Below, piece by piece: positions 49,285 through 62,600 of a DNA stretch of 64,000 nt (its first letter is position 1; the number at the start of each line of letters is the position of its first letter). The DNA is taken from positions 560,001 to 624,000 of the forward strand of contig NC_079876.1 in NCBI RefSeq assembly GCF_029227915.1, in the 5' to 3' direction. Below the pieces are notes generated by a model. It made no database searches. It had not been told where the DNA came from and saw nothing but the letters and a program-made list of their open reading frames with translations. The translations under genes and the position numbers were made by a program. The stretch comes from Hydractinia symbiolongicarpus (lineage: Eukaryota; Cnidaria; Hydrozoa; Anthoathecata; Hydractiniidae).

Positions 49285-52200
49285 TTAAATTATTTTTTCA
49301 TCACTAAAATGCATGAGACTTGTAGTTTTCAAAAATGTTTTCATTTTTGATGAGACGCTGAATAAAAGAAGTTTAATCGCCGGCAAACGAAAACCTGCGA
49401 TTTCCCGTAAATCCCAGACTCGGCCCGTATACTCAAAAGTATACAGAGAAAGTACCCAGGGAGTAAACTCATTTCCCAAACGATTTTTTAAATTATTATT
49501 TCACCACTAAAGCCCATGAGGCTTGTAGTTTTTAAAAATGTTTTCATTTTTGATGAGACGCTTAATAAAAGATGTTTAATCGCCTGCAAACGAAAACCCG
49601 CGATTTTCCGTAAATCCCGGACTCGGCCCGTATAGTTAAAAGTATACAAGGAAAGTACCCAGGGACTAAACTCATCTCCCAAACGATTTTTTAAATTATT
49701 ATTTCACCACTAAAGCCCATGAGACTTGTAGTTTTTAAAATTGTTTTCATTTTTGATGAGACCTGAATAAAAGATGTTTAATCGCCGGCAAACGAAAACC
49801 CGCGATTTCCCGTAAATCCCGGACTCGGCCCGTATAGTCAAAAGTATACAAAGAAAGTACCCAGGGAGTAAACTCATTTCCCAAACGATTTTTTAAATTA
49901 TTATTTCACCACTAAAGCCCATGAGACTTGTAGTTTTTAAAAATGTTTTCATTTTTGCTGAGACGCTGAATAAAAGAAGTTTAATCGCCGGCAAACGAAA
50001 ACCCGCGATTTCCCGTAAATCCCGGACTCGGCCCGTATAGTCAAAAGTATACAAAGAAAGTACCCAGGGAGTAAACTCATTTCCCAAACGATTTTTTAAA
50101 TTATTATTTCACCACTAAAGCCCATGAGACTTGTAGTTTTTAAAAATGTTTTCATTTTTGATGAGACGCTGAATAAAAGACGTTTAATCACCGGCAAACG
50201 AAAAACTGCGATTTCCCGTAAATCCCGGACTCGCCCGTATAGTCAAAAGTATACAAAGAAAGTACCCAGGGTGTAAACGCATTTCCCGAACGATTTTTTA
50301 AATTATTTTTTCACCACTAAAACGCATGAGACTTGTAGTTTTCAAAAATGTTTTCATTTTTGATGAGACGCTGAATAAAAGATGTTTAATCGCCGGCAAA
50401 CGAAAACCTGCGATTTCCCGTAAATCCCGGCATCGGCCCGTATACTCAAAAGTATACAAAGAAAGTACCCAGGGAGTAAACTCATTTCCCAAACGATTTT
50501 TTAAATTAATATTTCACCACTAAAGCCCATAAGACTTGTAGTTTCTAAAAATGTTTTCATTTTTGATGAGACGCTTAATAAAAGATGTTTAATCGCCTGC
50601 AAACGAAAACCCGCGATTTTCCGTAAATCCCGGACTCGGCCCGTATAGTTAAAAGTATACAAGGAAAGTACCCAGGGACTAAACTCATCTCCCAAACGAT
50701 TTTTTAAATTATTATTTCACCACTAAAACGCATGAGACTTGTAGTTTTCAAAAATGGTTTCATTTTTGATGAGACGCTGAATAAAAGAAATTTAATCGCC
50801 GGCAAACGAAAACCCGCCATTTCCCGTAAACCCCGGACTCGGCCCGCATAGTCAAAAGTATACAAAGAAAGTACCCAGGGAGTAAACTCATTTCCCGAAC
50901 GATTTTTTAAATTATTTTTTCACCACTAAAACGCATGAGACTTGTAGTTTTCAAAAGTGGTTTCATTTTTGATGAGACGCTGAATAAAAGAAGTTTAATC
51001 GCCGGCAAACGAAAAACTGCGATTTCCTGTAAATCCCGGACTCGGCCCGTATAGTCAAAAGTATACAAAGAAAGTACCCAGGGTGTAAACGCATTTCCCG
51101 AACGATTTTTTAAATTATTTTTTCACCACTAAAACGCATGAGACTTGTAGTTTTCAAAAATGTTTTCATTTTTGATGAGACGCTGAATAAAAGAAGTTTA
51201 ATCGCCGGCAAACGAAAACCTGCGATTTCCCGTTAATCCCGGACTCGGCCCGTATACTCAAAAGTATACAAAAAAAGTACCCAGGGAGTAAACTCATTTC
51301 CCAAACGATTTTTTAAATTATTATTTCACCACTAAAGCCCATGAGACTTGTAGTTTTTAAAAATGTTTTCATTTTTGATGAGACGCCGAATAAAAGATGT
51401 TTAATCGCCGGCAAACGAAAACCCGCGATTTCCCGTAAATCCCGGACTCGGCCGGTATAGTCAAAAGTATACAAGGAAAGTACCCAGTGAGTAAACTCAT
51501 TTCCCGAACGAATTTTTAAATTATTTTTTCACCACTAAAACGCATAAGACTTGTAGTTTTCAAAAATGTTTTCATTTTTGATGAGACGCTGAATAAAAGA
51601 AGTTTAATCGCCGGCAAACGAAAACCTGCGATTTCCCGTAAATCCCGGACCCGTCCGTATAGTCAAAAGTATACAAAGAAAGTACCCAGGGAGTAAACTC
51701 ATTTCCCAAACGATTTTTTAAATTATTATTTCACCACTAAAGCCCATGAGACTTGTAGTTTTTAAAAATGTTTTCATTTTTAATGAGACGCTGAATAAAA
51801 GAACTTTAATCGCCGGCAAACCAAAACCTGCGATTTCCCGTAAATCCTGGACTCGGCCCGTATAGTCAAAAGTATACAAAGAAAGTACCCAGGGAGTAAA
51901 CTCATTTCCCGAACGAATTTTTAAATTATTTTTTCACCACTAAAACGCATGAGACTTGTAGTTTTCAGTAATGTTTTCATTTTTGATGAGACGCTGAATA
52001 TAAGAAGTTTAATCGCCGGCAAACGAAAACCTGCGATTTCCCGTAAATCCCGGACTCGGCCCGTATAGTCAAAAGTATACAAGGAAAGTACCCAGTGAGT
52101 AAACTTATTTCCCGAACGAATTTTTAAATTATTTTTTCACCACTAAAACGCATGAGACTTGTAGTTTTTAAAAATGTTTTCATTTTTGATGAGACGCTGA

Positions 52201-53150
52201 ATAAAAGAAGTTTAATCGCCGGCAAACGAAACCCTGCGACTTCCCGTAAATCCCGGACTCGGCCCGTATAGTCAAAAGTATACAAAGAAAGTACCCAGGC
52301 TGTAAACGCATTTCCCGAACGATTTTTTAAATTATTTTTTCACCACTAAAACGCATGAGACTTGTAGTTTTTAAAAATGTTTTCATTTTTGATAAGACGC
52401 TGAATAAAAGATGTTTAATCGCCTGCAAACGAAAACCCGCGATTTTCCGTAAATCCCGGACTCGGCCCGTATAGTTAAAAGTGTACAAAGAAAGTACCCA
52501 GGGAGTAAACTCATTTCCCAAACGATTTTTTAAATTATTATTTCACCACTAAAGCCCATAAGACTTGTAGTTTTTAAAAATGTTTTCATTTTTGATGAGA
52601 CGCTGAATAAAAGATGTTTAATCGCCTGCAAACGAAAACCCGCGATTTTCCGTAAATCCCGGACTCGGCCCGTATAGTTAAAAGTATACAAGGAAAGTAC
52701 ACAGTGAGTAAACTCATTTCCCGAACGAATTTTTAAATTATTTTTTCACCACTAAAACGCATGAGACTTGTAGTTTTCAGAATTTTTTTCATTTTTGATG
52801 AGACGCTGAATAAAAGAAATTTAATCGCCGGCAAACGAAAACCCGCCATTTCCCGTAAACCCCGGACTCGGCCCGCATAGTCAAAAGTATACAAAGAAAG
52901 TACCCAGGGAGTAAACTCATTTCCCGAACGATTTTTTAAATTATTTTTTCACCACTAAAACGCATGAGACTTGTAGTTTTCAAAAATGGTTTCATTTTTG
53001 ATGAGACGCTGAATAAAAGAAGTTTAATCGCCGGCAAACGAAAAACTGCGATTTCCTGTAAATCCCGGACTCGGCCCGTATAGTCAAATATATACAAAGA
53101 AAGTACCCAGGGTGTAAACGCATTTCCCGAACGATTTTTTAAATTATTTT
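49285..53150. repeat. Block D2a, including a segment duplicated 5 kb downstream
   Basis: The start (49285 to about 50.0 kb) matches 53544 onward at offset 4259. The part from 50298 to about 51.5 kb matches 55368 onward at offset 5070. From 52327 to about 53150 the offset is 4868, so the downstream copy lacks one monomer (the CCCGTCCGTATAG type near 51.65 kb). The unusual CAAATATATACAAAG near 53085 recurs near 57953, and ACGCCGAATAAAAGATG near 51383 recurs near 56453. Confidence 0.86.
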
Positions 53151-56100
53151 TTCACCACTAAAACGCATGAGACTTGTAGTTTTCAAAAATGTTTTCATTT
53201 TTGATGAGACGCTGAATAAAAGAAGTTTAATCGCCGGCAAACGAAAACCTGCGATTTCCCGTAAATCCTGGACTCCGCCCGTATAGTCAAAAGTATACAA
53301 AGAAAGTACCCAGGGAGTAAACTCATCTCCTAAACGATTTTTTAAATTATTATTTCACCACTAAAGCCCATGAGACTTGTAGTTTTTAAAATTGTTTTCA
53401 ATTTTGATGAAACCTGAATAAAAGATGTTTAATCGCCGGCAAACGAAAAACTGCGATTTCCCGTAAATCCCGGACTCGGCCCGTATAGTCAAAAGTATAC
53501 AAAGAAAGTACCCAGGGTGTAAACGCATTTCCCGAACGATTTTTTAAATTATTTTTTCATCACTAAAATGCATGAGACTTGTAGTTTTCAAAAATGTTTT
53601 CATTTTTGATGAGACGCTGAATAAAAGAAGTTTAATCGCCGGCAAACGAAAACCTGCGATTTCCCGTAAATCCCAGACTCGGCCCGTATACTCAAAAGTA
53701 TACAAAGAAAGTACCCACGGAGTAAACTCATTTCCCAAACGATTTTTTAAATTATTATTTCACCACTAAAGCCCATGAGGCTTGTAGTTTTTAAAAATGT
53801 TTTCATTTTTGATGAGACGCTTAATAAAAGATGTTTAATCGCCTGCAATCGAAAACCCGCGATTTTCCGTAAATCCCGGACTCGGCCCGTATAGTTAAAA
53901 GTATACAAGGAAAGTACCCAGGGACTAAACTCATCTCCCAAACGATTTTTTAAATTATTATTTCACCACTAAAGCCCATGAGACTTGTAGTTTTTAAAAT
54001 TGTTTTCATTTTTGATGAGACCTGAATAAAAGATGTTTAATCGCCGGCAAACGAAAACCCGCGATTTCCCGTAAATCCCGGACTCGGCCCGTATAGTCAA
54101 AAGTATACAAAGAAAGTACCCAGGGAGTAAACTCATTTCCCAAACGATTTTTTAAATTATTATTTCACCACTAAAGCCCATGAGACTTGTAGTTTTTAAA
54201 AATGTTTTCATTTTTGCTGAGACGCTGAATAAAAGAAGTTTAATCGCCGGCAAACGAAAACCCGCGATTTCCCGTAAATCCCGGACTCGACCCATATAGT
54301 TAAAAGTATCCAAGGAAAGTACCCAGTGAGTAAACTCATTTCCCGAACGAATTTTTAAATTATTTTTTCACCACTAAAACGCATGAGACTTGTAGTTTTC
54401 AGAAATGTTTTCATTTTTGATGAGACGCTGAATATAAGAAGTTTAATCGCCGGCAAACGAAAACCTGCGATTTCCCGTAAATCCCGGACTCGGCCCGTAT
54501 AGTCAAAAGTATACAAGGAAAGTACCCAGTGAGTAAACTTATTTCCCGAACGAATTTTTAAATTATTTTTTCACCACTAAAACGCATGAGACTTGTAGTT
54601 TTTAAAAATGTTTTCATTTTTGATGAGACGCTGAATAAAAGACGTTTAATCGCCGGCAAACGAAAAACTGCGATTTCCCGTAAATCCCGGACTCGCCCGT
54701 ATAGTCAAAAGTATACAAAGAAAGTACCCAGGGTGTAAACGCATTTCCCGAACGATTTTTTAAATTATTTTTTCACCACTAAAACGCATGAGACTTGTAG
54801 TTTTCAAAAATGTTTTCATTTTTGATGAGACGCTGAATAAAAGATGTTTAATCGCCGGCAAACGAAAACCTGCGATTTCCCGTAAATCCCGGACTCGGCC
54901 CGTATACTCAAAAGTATACAAAGAAAGTACCCAGGGAGTAAACTCATTTCCCGAAAGAATTTTTAAATTATTTTTTCACCACTAAAACGCATGAGACTTG
55001 TAGTTTTCAGAAATGTTTTCATTTTTGATGAGACGCTGAATAAAAGAAATTTAATCGCCGGCAAACGAAAACCCGCCATTTCCCGTAAACCCCGGACTCG
55101 GCCCGCATAGTCAAAAGTATACAAAGAAAGTACCCAGGGAGTAAACTCATTTCCCGAACGATTTTTTAAATTATTTTTTCACCACTAAAACGCATGAGAC
55201 TTGTAGTTTTCAAAAATGGTTTCATTTTTGATTAGACGCTGAATAAAAGAAGTTTAATCGCCGGCAAACGAAAAACTGCGATTTCCCGTAAATCCCGGAC
55301 TCGCCCGTATAGTCAAAAGTATACAATGAAAGTACCCAGGGTGTAAACGCATTTCCCGAACGATTTTTTAAATTATTTTTTCACCACTAAAACGCATGAG
55401 ACTTGTAGTTTTCAAAAATGTTTTCATTTTTGATGAGACGCTGAATAAAAGATGTTTAATCGCCGGCAAACGAAAACCTGCGATTTCCCGTAAATCCCGG
55501 ACTCGGCCCGTATACTCAAAAGTATACAAAGAAAGTACCCAGGGAGTAAACTCATTTCCCAAACGATTTTTTAAATTAATATTTCACCACTAAAGCCCAT
55601 AAGACTTGTAGTTTCTAAAAATGTTTTCATTTTTGATGAGACGCTGAATAAAAGATGTTTAATCGCCTGCAAACGAAAACCCGCGATTTTCCGTAAATCC
55701 CGGACTCGGCCCGTATAGTTAAAAGTATACAAGGAAAGTACCCAGTGAGTAAACTCATTTCCCGAAAGAATTTTTAAATTATTTTTTCACCACTAAAACG
55801 CATGAGACTTGTAGTTTTCAGAAATGTTTTCATTTTTGATGAGACGCTGAATAAAAGAAATTTAATTGCCGGCAAACGAAAACCCGCCATTTCCCGTAAA
55901 CCCCGGACTCGGCCCGCATAGTCAAAAGTATACAAAGAAAGTACCCAGGGAGTAAACTCATTTCCCGAACGATTTTTTAAATTATTTTTTCACCACTAAA
56001 ACGCATGAGACTTGTAGTTTTCAAAAATGGTTTCATTTTTGATTAGACGCTGAATAAAAGAAGTTTAATCGCCGGCAAACGAAAAACTGCGATTTCCTGT

Positions 56101-58020
56101 AAATCCAGGACTCGGCCCGTATAGTCAAAAGTATACAAAGAAAGTACCCAGGGTGTAAACGCATTTCCCGAACGATTTTTTAAATTATTTTTTCACCACT
56201 AAAACGCATGAGACTTGTAGTTTTCAAAAATGTTTTCATTTTTGATGAGACGCTGAATAAAAGAAGTTTAATCGCCGGCAAACGAAAACCTGCGATTTCC
56301 CGTTAATCCCGGACTCGGCCCGTATACTCAAAAGTATACAAAAAAAGTACCCAGGGAGTAAACTCATTTCCCAAACGATTTTTTAAATTATTATTTCACC
56401 ACTAAAGCCCATGAGACTTGTAGTTTTTAAAAATGTTTTCATTTTTGATGAGACGCCGAATAAAAGATGTTTAATCGCCGGCAAACGAAAACCCGCGATT
56501 TCCCGTAAATCCCGGACTCGGCTGGTATAGTCAAAAGTATACAAGGAAAGTACCCAGTGAGTAAACTCATTTCCCGAACGATTTTTTAAATTATTATTTC
56601 ACCACTAAAGCCCATGAGACTTGTAGTTTTTAAAAATGTTTTCATTTTTAATGAGACGCTGAATAAAAGAAGTTTAATCGCCGGCAAACGAAAACCTGCG
56701 ATTTCCCGTAAATCCTGGACTCGGCCCGTATAGTCAAAAGTATACAAAGAAAGTACCCAGGGAGTAAACTCATTTCCCGAACGAATTTTTAAATTATTTT
56801 TTCACCACTAAAACGCATGAGACTTGTAGTTTTCAGTAATGTTTTCATTTTTGATGAGACGCTGAATATAAGAAGTTTAATCGCCGGCAAACGAAAACCT
56901 GCGATTTCCCGTAAATCCCGGACTCGGCCCGTATAGTCAAAAGTATACAAGGAAAGTACCCAGTGAGTAAACTTATTTCCCGAACGAATTTTTAAATTAT
57001 TTTTTCACCACTAAAACGCATGAGACTTGTAGTTTTTAAAAATGTTTTCATTTTTGATGAGACGCTGAAAAAAAGAAGTTTAATCGCCGGCAAACGAAAA
57101 CCTGCGACTTCCCGTAAATCCCGGACTCGGCCCGTATAGTCAAAAGTATACAAAGAAAGTACCCAGGCTGTAAACGCATTTCCCGAACGATTTTTTAAAT
57201 TATTTTTTCACCACTAAAACGCATGAGACTTGTAGTTTTTAAAAATGTTTTCATTTTTGATGAGACGCTGAATAAAAGATGTTTAATCGCCTGCAAACGA
57301 AAACCCGCGATTTTCCGTAAATCCCGAACTCGGCCCGTATAGTTAAAAGTGTACAAAGAAAGTACCCAGGGAGTAAACTCATTTCCCAAACGATTTTTTA
57401 AATTATTATTTCACCACTAAAGCCCATAAGACTTGTAGTTTTTAAAATTTTTTTCATTTTTGATGAGACGCTGAATAAAAGATGTTTAATCGCCTGCAAA
57501 CGAAAACCCGCGATTTTCCGTAAATCCCGGACTCGGCCCGTATAGTTAAAAGTATACAAGGAAAGTACCCAGTGAGTAAACTCATTTCCCGAACGAATTT
57601 TTAAATTATTTTTTCACCACTAAAACGCATGAGACTTGTAGTTTTCAGAAATTTTTTCATTTTTGATGAGACGCTGAATAAAAGAAATTTAATCGCCGGC
57701 AAACGAAAACCCGCCATTTCCCGTAAACCCCGGACTAGGCCCGCATAGTCAAAAGTATACAAAGAAAGTACCCAGGGAGTAAACACATTTCCCGAACGAT
57801 TTTTTAAATTATTTTTTCACCACTAAAACGCATGAGACTTGTAGTTTTCAAAAATGGTTTCATTTTTGATGAGACGCTGAATAAAAGAAGTTTAATCGCC
57901 GGCAAACGAAAAACTGCGATTTCCTGTAAATCCCGGACTCGGCCCGTATAGTCAAATATATACAAAGAAAGTACCCAGGGTGTAAACGCATTTCCCGAAC
58001 GATTTTTTAAATTATTTTTT
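53150..58020. repeat. Block D2b: shifted copy of 49.3-53.1 kb with local changes
   Basis: This block repeats D2a with one inserted monomer near 54.36 kb (the offset changes from 4259 to 4462), a three-monomer duplication (perfect-IR3 monomers near 54788 and 55396, 608 bp apart) and one deleted monomer near 56.58 kb. The deletion point joins GAACGATTTTTTAAATTA directly to a B monomer. Each change preserves monomer phase. Confidence 0.84.
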
Positions 58021-59620
58021 CACCACTAAAACGCATGAGACTTGTAGTTTTCAAAAATGTTTTCATTTTCGATGAGACGCTGAATAAAAGAAGTTTAATC
58101 GCCGGCAAACGAAAACCTGCGATTTCCCGTAAATCCCGGACTCGGCCCGTATACTCAAAAGTATACAAAAAAAGTACCCAGGGAGTAAACTCAATTCCCA
58201 AACGATTTTTTAAATTATTATTTCACCACTAAAGCCCATGAGACTTGTAGTTTTTAAAAATGTTTTCATTTTTGATGAGACGCCGAATAAAAGATGTTTA
58301 ATCGCCGGCAAACGAAAACCCGCGATTTCCCGTAAATCCCGGACTCGGCCGGTATAGTCAAAAGTATACAAGGAAAGTACCCAGTGAGTAAACTCATTTC
58401 CCGAACGAATTTTTAAATTATTTTTTCACCACTAAAACGCATAAGACTTGTAGTTTTCAAAAATGTTTTCATTTTTGATGAGACGCTGAATAAAAGGAGT
58501 TTAATCGCCGGCAAACGAAAACCTGCGATTTCCCGTAAATCCCGGACCCGTCCGTATAGTCAAAAGTATATAAAGAAAGTACCCAGGGAGTAAACTCATT
58601 TCCCAAACGATTTTTTAAATTATTATTTCACCACTAAAGCCCATGAGACTTGTAGTTTTTAAAAATGTTTTATTTTTAATGAGACGCTGAATAAAAGAAG
58701 TTTAATCGCCGGCAAACGAAAACCTGCGATTTCCCGTAAATCTTGGACTCGGCCCGTATAGTCAAAAGTATACAAAGAAAGTACCCAGGGAGTAAACTCA
58801 TTTCCCGAACGAATTTTTAAATTATTTTTTCACCACTAAAACGCATGAGACTTGTAGTTTTTAAAAATGTTTTCATTTTTGATGAGACGCTGAATAAAAG
58901 AAGTTTAATCGCCGGCAAACGAAAACCTGCGATTTCCCGTAAATCCCGGACTCGGCCCGTATACTCAAAAGTATACAAAAAAAGTACCCAGGGAGTAAAC
59001 TCATTTCCCAAACGATTTTTTAAATTATTATTTCACCACTAAAGCCCATGAGACTTGTAGTTTTTAAAAATGTTTTCATTTTTGATGAGACGCCGAATAA
59101 AAGATGTTTAATCGCCGGCAAACGAAAACCCGCGATTTCCCGTAAATCCCGGACTCGGCCGGTATAGTCAAAAGTATACAAGGAAAGTACCCAGTGAGTA
59201 AACTCATTTCCCGAACGAATTTTTAAATTATTTTTTCACCACTAAAACGCATAAGACTTGTAGTTTTCAAAAATGTTTTCATTTTTGATGAGACGCTGAA
59301 TAAAAGGAGTTTAATCGCCGGCAAACGAAAACCCGCGATTTCCCGTAAATCCCGGACCCGTCCGTATAGTCAAAAGTATACAAGGAAAGTACCCAGGGAG
59401 TAAACTCATTTCCCAAACGATTTTTTAAATTATTATTTCACCACTAAAGCCCATGAGACTTGTAGTTTTTAAAAATGTTTTCATTTTTGATGAGACGCTG
59501 AATAAAAGAAGTTTAATCGCCGGCAAACGAAAACCTGCGACTTCCCGTAAATCCCGGACTCGGCCCGTATAGTCAAAAGTATACAAAGAAAGTACCCAGG
59601 GTGTAAACGCATTTCCCGAA
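58007..59620. repeat. 4-mer duplication (810 bp) with the last perfect-IR3 copies
   Basis: Monomers near 58007 and 58817 and the ACGCCGAATAAAAGATG markers near 58280 and 59090 recur 810 bp apart. The CCCGTCCGTATAG variant occurs near 58548 and 59358. The final perfect IR3 of the window lies at 58959-58976. No gene is present. Confidence 0.85.
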
Positions 59621-62600
59621 CGATTTTTTAAATTATTTTTTCACCACTAAAACGCATGAGACTTGTAGTGTTCAAAAATGTTTTCATTTTTGATGAGACG
59701 CTGAATAAAAGAAGTTTAATCGCCGGCAAACGAAAACCCGCGACTCCCCGTAAATCCCGGCTTGGCCTGTATAGTCAAAAGTATACAAAGATAGTACCCA
59801 GGGAGTAAACTCTTTTCCCGAACGATTTTTTAAATTATTTTTTCACCACTAAAACGCATGAGACTTGTAGTTTTCAAAAATGTTTTCATTTTTAATGAGA
59901 CGCTGAATAAAAGAAGTTTAATCGACGGCAAACGAAAACCTGCGATTTCCCGTAAATCCTGGACTCGGGCGGTATAGTCAAAAGTATACAAAGAAAGTAC
60001 CCAGGGAGTAAACTCATCTCCCAAACGATTTTTTAAATTATTATTTCACCACTAAAGCCCATAAGACTTGTAGTTTTTAAAATTGTTTTCATTTTTGATG
60101 AGGCCTGAATAAAAGATGTTTAATTGCCGGCAAACGAAAACCCGCGATTTCCCGTAAATCCCGGACTCGGCCCGTATAGTCAAAAGTAGACAAAGAAAGT
60201 ACCCAGGGAGTAAACTCATTTCCCAAACGATTTTTTAAATTATTATTTCACCACTAAAGCCCATGAGACTTGTAGTTTTTAAAAATGTTTTCATTTTCGA
60301 TGAGACTCTGAATAAAAGAAGTTTAATCGCCGGCAAACGAAAACCCGCGATTTCCCGTAAATCCCGGACTTGGCCCATATAGTTAAAAGTATCCAAGGAA
60401 AGTACCCAGTATGTAAACTCATTTCCCGAACGAATTTTTAAATTATTTTTTCACCACTAAAACGCATGAGACTTGTAGTTTTCAGAAATGTTTTCATTTT
60501 TGATGAGACGCTGAATATAAGAAGTTTAATCGTCGGCAAACGAAAACCTGCGATTTCCCGTAAATCCCGGACTCGGCCCGTATAGTCAAAAGTATACAAG
60601 GAAAGTACCCAGTGAGTAAACTTATTTCCCGAACGAATTTTTAAATTATTTTTTCACCACTAAAACGCATGAGACTTGTAGTTTTTAAAAATGTTTTCAT
60701 TTTTGATGAGACGCTGAATAAAAGAAGTTTAATCGCCGGCAAACGAAAACCTGCGACTTCCCGTAAATCCCGGACTCGGCCCGTATAGTCAAAAGTATAC
60801 AAAGAAAGTACCCAGGGTGTAAACGCATTTCCCGAACGATTTTTTAAATTATTTTTTCACCACTAAAACGCATGAGACTTGTAGTTTTCAAAAATGTTTT
60901 CATTTTTGATGAGACGCTGAATAAAAGAAGTTTAATCGCCGGCAAACGAAAACCCGCGACTCCCCGTAAATCCCGGCTTGGCCTGTATAGTCAAAAGTAT
61001 ACAAAGAAAGTACCCAGGGAGTAAACTCTTTTCCCGAACGATTTTTTAAATTATTTTTTCACCACTAAAACGCATGAGACTTGTAGTTTTCAAAAATGTT
61101 TTCATTTTTAATGAGACGCTGAATAAAAGAAGTTTAATCGCCGGCAAACGAAAACCTGCGATTTCCCGTAAATCCTGGACTCGGCCGGTATAGTCAAAAG
61201 TATACAAAGAAAGTACCCAGGGAGTAAACTCATCTCCCAAACGATTTTTTAAATTATTATTTCACCACTAAAGCCCATAAGACTTGTAGTTTTTAAAATT
61301 GTTTTCATTTTTGATGAGACCTGAATAAAAGATGTTTAATTGCCGGCAAACGAAAACCCGCGATTTCCCGTAAATCCCGGACTCGGCCCGTATAGTCAAA
61401 AGTAGACAAAGAAAGTACCCAGGGAGTAAACTCATTTCCCAAACGATTTTTTAAATTATTATTTCACCACTAAAGCCCATGAGACTTGTAGTTTTTAAAA
61501 ATGTTTTCATTTTTGATGAGACGCTGAATAAAAGAAGTTTAATCGCCGGCAAACGAAAACCCGCGACTCCCCGTAAATCCCGGCTTGGCCCGTATAGTCA
61601 AAAGTATACAAAGAAAGTACCCAGGGAGTAAACTCTTTTCCCGAACGATTTTTTAAATTATTTTTTCACCACTAAAACGCATGAGACTTGTAGTTTTCAA
61701 AAATGTTTTCATTTTTAATGAGACGCTGAATAAAAGAAGTTTAATCGCCGGCAAACGAAAACCTGCGATTTCCCGTAAATCCTGGACTCGGCCCGTATAG
61801 TCAAAAGTATACAAAGAAAGTACCCAGGGAGTAAACTCATCTCCCAAACGATTTTTTAAATTATTATTTCACCACTAAAGCCCATGAGACTTGTAGTTTT
61901 TAAAATTGTTTTCATTTTTGATGAGACCTGAATAAAAGATGTTTAATCGCCGGCAAACGAAAACCCGCGATTTCCCGTAAATCCCGGACTCGGCCCGTAT
62001 AGTCAAAAGTATACAAAGAAAGTACCCAGGGAGTAAACTCATTTCCCAAACGATTTTTTAAATTATTATTTCACCACTAAAGCCCATGAGACTTGTAGTT
62101 TTTAAAAATGTTTTCATTTTTGATGAGACGCTGAATAAAAGAAGTTTAATCGCCGGCAAACGAAAACCCGCGATTTCCCGTAAATCCCGGACTCGGCCCA
62201 TATAGTTAAAAGTATCCAAGGAAAGTACCCAGTGAGTAAACTCATTTCCCGAACGAATTTTTAAATTATTTTTTCACCACTAAAACGCATGAGACTTGTA
62301 GTTTTCAGAAATGTTTTCATTTTTGATGAGACGCTGAATATAAGAAGTTTAATCGCCGGCAAACGAAAACCTGCGATTTCCCGTAAATCCCGGACTCGGC
62401 CCGTATAGTCAAAAGTATACAAGGAAAGTACCCAGTGAGTAAACTTATTTCCCGAACGAATTTTTAAATTATTTTTTCACCACTAAAACGCATGAGACTT
62501 GTAGTTTTTAAAATTGTTTTCATTTTTGATGAGACCTGAATAAAAGATGTTTAATCGCCGGCAAACGAAAACCCGCGATTTCCCGTAAATCCCGGACTCG

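Noticed and set aside
3073-59042. Plus-strand 65-codon frames starting MRLVVFKNVFIF
   Set aside because: They depend on one base (loss of a TAG) in one monomer subfamily and overlap the antisense frames. No evidence of a gene.
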